Assembly (NCBI GenBank): GCA_030598645.1
Contig: JAUVPN010000077.1
Coordinates: 1 to 9,678 of the forward strand
DNA: 9,678 nucleotides
Direction: 5' to 3'
From: Hyphomicrobium sp.
Lineage (GTDB): Bacteria > Pseudomonadota > Alphaproteobacteria > Rhizobiales > Hyphomicrobiaceae
The position numbers and the translations under genes were made by a program. This document shows, piece by piece, positions 5,366-9,678 of this stretch. How positions within the stretch are numbered: the stretch's first letter is position 1; each line of letters starts with the position of its first letter. Below the pieces are notes generated by a model, which was not told where the DNA came from, made no database searches, and saw nothing but the letters and a program-made list of their open reading frames with translations.

Positions 5366-7660
5366 CTATCGTCGCTTGCGAGATTGATTGCGGTATTTGG
5401 ATGTGCGTACCTGATGCGAGCGGGCGCTGGAAGGCTTACCCTTTTTGCCGTCGGTTAACATCTCAAACCGCAATGCACCGGCGGAGGGGATTGCTTCCAC
5501 CAGTCGCACCTCGACTGGGTCGCCCAGACTGAACGTAGTGCCGGACCGCTGACCGACGAGGGCATGAACCGCTTCGATGTGGCGATAGAAATCGCCTACA
5601 AGTGATGAGACGGGCACAAATCCGTCGGCACCGCACTCCTTCAAGCGCACAAAGAGGCCAGAGCGCGTGACGCCGGCAATGCGGCCGGTGAACGTCGCAC
5701 CGATGCGATCGGCAAGGTGTGCAGCGATCAGCCGATCAACCGTTGCGCGCTCAGCGGCCATGGCCCGGCGTTCCGCGTCCGAAATCTGTTTGGAGACTTC
5801 AGCAAGGCGCGCGGCCTCGCCGTCCTCCAATCCGCCGGCACCGAGACGCAGGGCGCGCACGAGTGCCCGGTGGCCAATAAGATCGGCATAACGGCGAATG
5901 GGTGAGGTGAAGTGGACATAGCGGCTCAGATTGAGGCCGAAGTGGCCGATGTTTTCGGGATTGTACTCGGCCTGTGATTGGCTGCGTAGAACCACTTCAT
6001 TGATCAGATCGGGAACTGGCATGGTCTTGGCGCGAGCCAGAATACGATTAAAATGCGCAGGCTTAAGGTTGCCTGGTGGGGCGAGCTTCATGTCGAGCGA
6101 GTTCAAAAAGTCGCGCAAACTTTTTAGCTTCTCCTTCGAGGGCTGATCATGAATGCGATAGACGACAGGCGCGCCCTTGCGCTCCAGCGTTTCCGCCGCC
6201 GCCACGTTTGCCTGGATCATAAATTCTTCAATCAGGCGATGAGCGGTAAGGCGCTCCGGCACGAAGACGCGTTCGACTTGCCCTCTACTATCGAGCACAA
6301 TTTTGCGTTCGGGCAGATCAAGGTCCAAAGGCTCGCGGCGATCGCGGGCCTCCGCAAGCGCAGCATATACGGCTTGTAGCGGCTTTAGTACAGGCTCCAT
6401 TAATGGCTTGCATTTCTGCGATGGCTTGCCGTCGAAAGCGGCCTGGACTTCCTGATAGCTGAGCTTGGCTTCGGAACGCATCATGCCGCGCAGGAACGTA
6501 TGGCTGCGTTTGTTGCCACGTCCGTCAACCACCATGCGGACCGCCAGACAGGGCCGATCCTCGCCCTCGCGCAGCGAGCACAGGTCATTTGAAATGCGCT
6601 CAGGGAGCATAGGTACGACACGATCGGGAAAGTAGACCGAGTTGCCGCGAATTTGCGCTTCGCGATCGAGCTTGGTGCCGCTGCGTACATAGTGCGCGAC
6701 ATCCGCAATGGCGACGATCACCACCCATCCATCCTTGTTTTTGGGATCGCCATCAGCTTCGGCGTAGACGGCGTCGTCGTGATCGCGCGCGTCGGGTGGA
6801 TCAATGGTTACGAGGGGCAGATCGCGTAAATCAGTCCGCTCCTTAAGCTTCAGCGGGGCCAGATCTTTAACCTCAGCCAGCACGCTTTCGGGAAAGTCGT
6901 CGCGAAGTCCATGGGTGTGGATGGCAATTAGGCTGGTCTGGCGTTGGTCGTCCGGATTGCCGATAGATTCAAGGATTCGCGCTTGAGGAATATGTGCTCG
7001 GCCGCTGCGCGTAAGGTCAAAACAGACAAGGTCACCATCCTTGGCCTCTCCTTGATCGCCCTTCTTAATAGACCAGGAACGTAGCATCTTGCGGTCGATT
7101 GGCTCAATCGTACCGCCGCCATTCCGGTGCCCGCGGAAGATACCAAGTAGCCGTTGCTTGTCGCGCGGTAGCCTCTTGATGGGGCTCGCCTCGAAGCGGA
7201 AGCCTTCGATATCAGGCGCGCTGAGCTCGTTGATGCGCGCCAATACTTGGTCGCCCATGCCTATATCGGTTTGGATGTCGGCGCTGGGTCCGCGTGACCG
7301 GCCCAAAAGGATCAAGACGGACGGGCGATCGCCTTCGTCTGTATTCCAGACAGTGGGTTTGGCGATCAGATCGCCTTGGCTATCGCGGCCTGTCACCTCC
7401 AGAACGGCAACGGCAGGGAGCGTACCCCGCTTGCGCACCCCTCCTTTGCGGCTTCCAGCGAGTGTTCCGTCCTCGCTCATCTCAGCAAGTAGGTCTTTAA
7501 GATTGCGGCGCGCGTCACCTCGGATGCCAAAGGCGCGCGCAATTTCGCGCTTTCCGACCTTCTCTGTTGATGACTTTATGAATTCAAGGATTTCAGACTT
7601 GCTGGGCAAGCTGCGCGGCTTGGAGGCGCCGCTCTTAACGCTCTTGCGTTTGCGCGCCAT
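5366..7660 (-). CDS. rnr: Ribonuclease R (RNB-family 3'-5' exoribonuclease)
   Basis: 764 residues, normal for alphaproteobacterial RNase R, which degrades structured RNA from the 3' end and takes part in rRNA/mRNA turnover. An N-terminal winged-helix part (about 20-75, KREIARAFGI) is followed by cold-shock domains (about 80-235), the RNB domain with TIDPPDARDHDDAV (285-297, the magnesium-binding aspartates) and NSVYFPDRVVPMLP, AHRLIEEFMI, VYRIHDQPS, and HFTSPIRRYADLIGHR near 583-598 with the catalytic arginine region. An S1 domain covers about 653-735 (GRIAGVTRSGLFVRL, GADGFVPVSSL). The last 27 residues are Lys/Arg-rich, as in RNase R but not RNase II. The first 20 are basic too. It follows topA by 50 bases, with a weak ribosome binding site, so co-transcription is likely. 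The stop is TAG. Confidence 0.97.
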   Translation of the reverse strand: MARKRKSVKSGASKPRSLPSKSEILEFIKSSTEKVGKREIARAFGIRGDARRNLKDLLAEMSEDGTLAGSRKGGVRKRGTLPAVAVLEVTGRDSQGDLIAKPTVWNTDEGDRPSVLILLGRSRGPSADIQTDIGMGDQVLARINELSAPDIEGFRFEASPIKRLPRDKQRLLGIFRGHRNGGGTIEPIDRKMLRSWSIKKGDQGEAKDGDLVCFDLTRSGRAHIPQARILESIGNPDDQRQTSLIAIHTHGLRDDFPESVLAEVKDLAPLKLKERTDLRDLPLVTIDPPDARDHDDAVYAEADGDPKNKDGWVVIVAIADVAHYVRSGTKLDREAQIRGNSVYFPDRVVPMLPERISNDLCSLREGEDRPCLAVRMVVDGRGNKRSHTFLRGMMRSEAKLSYQEVQAAFDGKPSQKCKPLMEPVLKPLQAVYAALAEARDRREPLDLDLPERKIVLDSRGQVERVFVPERLTAHRLIEEFMIQANVAAAETLERKGAPVVYRIHDQPSKEKLKSLRDFLNSLDMKLAPPGNLKPAHFNRILARAKTMPVPDLINEVVLRSQSQAEYNPENIGHFGLNLSRYVHFTSPIRRYADLIGHRALVRALRLGAGGLEDGEAARLAEVSKQISDAERRAMAAERATVDRLIAAHLADRIGATFTGRIAGVTRSGLFVRLKECGADGFVPVSSLVGDFYRHIEAVHALVGQRSGTTFSLGDPVEVRLVEAIPSAGALRFEMLTDGKKGKPSSARSHQVRTSKYRNQSRKRR

Positions 7661-7710
7661 GTCAGCAAGTCTGATAATGTTTCATGACAAAGAGTGCTTC
7701 GAATTTGGTC

Positions 7711-9678
7711 TCAGACTTCTGCGACTTCTGTTTTTACTTTGCCGGTTTTTCTCTTGCTAGGCTTTGATGCTGGCCTCGCCGACTTGGCGGCTGTTTTACG
7801 GGGCGTCTTGGTCGTTGATTTTGCAGCGGTCTTGGTGGGCGACTTGCGGCTAGTTTTTTTTGCTGCCTTCTTCGTAGGCTTTTTGCCGGCCTTGGCGGCG
7901 CGCGCTGCGATCAGGTCAATGGCTTCCGCAACTGTAATCGTCGCTGGATCCTTACCGTTGGGGATGGTGGCGTTCGTGCTTGCGTGCTTAACGTAGGGAC
8001 CGTAGCGGCCAGACAGCACTTGAATGGGCCCGCCGTCGGGATGCTCGCCGAGTTCCTTAAGCACTGTGGGCTTGGCGCGCTGGAAACGTCCCTTACCGCC
8101 CGCTGCCTTCTCTGCTATCAGCGCCACGGCCCGGTTGAGGCCGACGGTAAACACGTCCTCGACACTCTCTAGATTAGCATACATGCCATCGTGTAAGATG
8201 AAGGGCCCATAGCGACCAAGGCCGGCAACGATCGGTTTGCCGCTTTCTGGGTGCAAACCTACTTCGCGCGGCAACGACAGCAATTCGAGCGCGCGATCCA
8301 ACCCAAGTGTGGCCGCGTCGACGCCACGGGGTATGCTGGCGCGCTTAGGCTTTTCCTCTTCGGTGCCGTCGCCAAGTTGCACGTAGGGGCCAAAGCGGCC
8401 GGTGCGCAGGGTCACGGCAAGCCCGGCTGGGTCGTAGCCCAAGATCTTGCCGTCCGGTGTCGCAGCCTCGGCATCGCCGCCATTCTGATCGGCGAGCTGG
8501 CGTGTATAGCGGCACTCCGGGTAATTTTCGCAACCGATGAAGGCACCGTACTTGCCAGAAATTTTCAAGCTCAGGCGGCCATTCCCGCATGCGGGGCAAG
8601 CGCGCGGATCGGTGCCGTCCTCGCGAGTTGGAAAGATGTGGGCCCCGAGCATCTCATTGAGCGCTTCTAAGACGTCGCCAACGCGCAGGTCCTTGATCTC
8701 GTCCACGGCGCCGGTGAAATCGCTCCAGAAGTCGCGTAGTACGTCCTTCCACAACAGCTTGCCATCGGAAATGAGGTCGAGCTTTTCCTCCAGGTCGGCA
8801 GTGAAGTCATACTCCACATAGCGTTTGAAGAAGCCTTCAAGAAAAGCGATAACGAGGCGGCCCTTGTCTTCAGGGATCAGGCGCTTCTTATCGATGCGCA
8901 CGTAATCGCGCTCTTGCAGCACAGCAAGCGTGGAAGCGTATGTCGACGGGCGGCCGATGCCCAGCTCCTCCAGTTTCTTGACCAGTGTCGCTTCGGAGAA
9001 GCGTGGCGGCGGCTGCGTGAAATGTTGCTCAGGCTCGATCGCCTTGTCATTGACGTGGTCGCCTTCGGCCAGTGCAGGCAGACGCCGGGAAGCATCTTCG
9101 GCATCGGCCTGGTCATCTTTACCTTTGGAGGCATGCTGTCGTTCGTCGCGCCCCTCCTCATAGACTTTGAGGAAGCCGTCGAATTTCACCACCGATCCTG
9201 ATGCGCGAAGGGAGTATGTCTTACCATCTCGGCCACTGACCTCGATATCGGCCGCAGTCTGCTCAAGCTCGGCGGACGCCATTTGGCTCGCGACAGCACG
9301 CTTCCAGATGAGCTCATAAAGGCGTGCCTGGTCTTTTTCTAAGTAGCGCGCCACATCGGACGGCTTGCGGGTTACGTCCGTGGGGCGGATTGCTTCGTGG
9401 GCTTCCTGAGCGTTTTTAGCCTTGGTCTTGTACTCGCGTATAAATGGCGGAAGGTAGGAATTGCCATATGCCTTCTCTACCTGGCTGCGAATGTCTTTGA
9501 CCGCTTCAGGTACTATCTGCACACCATCAGTTCGCATGTAGGTGATGAGGCCGACGGTTTCGCCACCAAGGTCGATGCCTTCGTAGAGTCGCTGGGCGAC
9601 CTGCATGGTTTGCTTGGCAGAAAAGCCGAGCTTGCGCGAGGCATCCATCTGCAAGGTTGAGGTTGCAAATGGAGCATA
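7711..9678 (-). CDS. topA: DNA topoisomerase I, N-terminus outside the window
   Basis: The frame is open through the right edge; 655 C-terminal residues of about 900 are present and the Toprim domain is missing. TopA relaxes negatively supercoiled DNA through a phosphotyrosine link. The active tyrosine is in GLITYMRTD (codon 9540-9538), preceded by ASRKLGFSAKQTM and followed by AHEAIRPT and FSEATLVKKLEELGIGRPST. One C4 zinc ribbon lies at 8512-8598 (CPAC...GCENYPEC), then three C-terminal repeats with GRFGPYV, GRYGPFI and GRYGPYV. The last 65 residues (7714-7908) are Lys/Arg/Ala/Thr-rich, with about 23 basic residues, like a histone H1-type tail that probably binds DNA; such tails are common in this class. 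An A8 run in the coding strand (plus T8 at 7854-7861) falls in the tail. Probably the first visible gene of a topA-rnr-DUF983 operon. Confidence 0.97.
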   Translation of the reverse strand, partial: YAPFATSTLQMDASRKLGFSAKQTMQVAQRLYEGIDLGGETVGLITYMRTDGVQIVPEAVKDIRSQVEKAYGNSYLPPFIREYKTKAKNAQEAHEAIRPTDVTRKPSDVARYLEKDQARLYELIWKRAVASQMASAELEQTAADIEVSGRDGKTYSLRASGSVVKFDGFLKVYEEGRDERQHASKGKDDQADAEDASRRLPALAEGDHVNDKAIEPEQHFTQPPPRFSEATLVKKLEELGIGRPSTYASTLAVLQERDYVRIDKKRLIPEDKGRLVIAFLEGFFKRYVEYDFTADLEEKLDLISDGKLLWKDVLRDFWSDFTGAVDEIKDLRVGDVLEALNEMLGAHIFPTREDGTDPRACPACGNGRLSLKISGKYGAFIGCENYPECRYTRQLADQNGGDAEAATPDGKILGYDPAGLAVTLRTGRFGPYVQLGDGTEEEKPKRASIPRGVDAATLGLDRALELLSLPREVGLHPESGKPIVAGLGRYGPFILHDGMYANLESVEDVFTVGLNRAVALIAEKAAGGKGRFQRAKPTVLKELGEHPDGGPIQVLSGRYGPYVKHASTNATIPNGKDPATITVAEAIDLIAARAAKAGKKPTKKAAKKTSRKSPTKTAAKSTTKTPRKTAAKSARPASKPSKRKTGKVKTEVAEV

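Noticed and set aside
7089..7760. 223-codon plus-strand open frame opposite rnr
   Set aside because: It is antisense to the well-supported RNase R N-terminus, has a Ser/Arg/Pro-rich shadow composition and matches no family.

Overview
The window looks like a chromosomal housekeeping segment of an alphaproteobacterium, most likely in or near the Hyphomicrobiales (Rhizobiales). The reasons are a DivK receiver very close to the Caulobacter/rhizobial form, small families mostly confined to that class (DUF3572, DUF1849/EipB, the rhizobial type of DUF983), a 55-residue cysteine-free L33, and a TopA with GRxGPxV repeats and a Lys/Ala-rich tail. All assignments come from reading motifs and gene order; no database search was run.

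Layout, left to right. Positions 1-1782 (minus strand) hold a tight cluster: a RidA-family protein, then a glycerophosphodiester phosphodiesterase, then a FemX/GNAT-like protein (DUF482 family) cut by the window edge. Divergent from it, 1902-2810 (plus) encodes EipB/DUF1849, a periplasmic envelope-integrity protein, but the frame is interrupted by an in-frame TAG at 2631-2633. A small DUF3572 gene (2858-3127, minus) converges on it. divK (plus) reads rightward to 3719, with a CtrA-like box upstream.

Between divK and rpmG lie about 870 bases with no intact gene. In other alphaproteobacteria the diguanylate cyclase/receiver gene pleD sits here, directly after divK. Reading the plus strand shows a trail of eroded PleD-like motifs in the right order and mostly one frame, broken by stops and shifts. 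I therefore call a decayed pleD pseudogene.

The right half is all minus strand: topA (N-terminus outside the window), rnr and a DUF983 membrane protein, closely spaced and probably co-transcribed, followed by rpmG with its own strong housekeeping-type promoter. Together these cover DNA topology, RNA turnover and translation.

The main points of interest are the eroded pleD beside an intact divK, and the amber codon in eipB. No new defence system, mobile element, CRISPR array or tRNA was seen.
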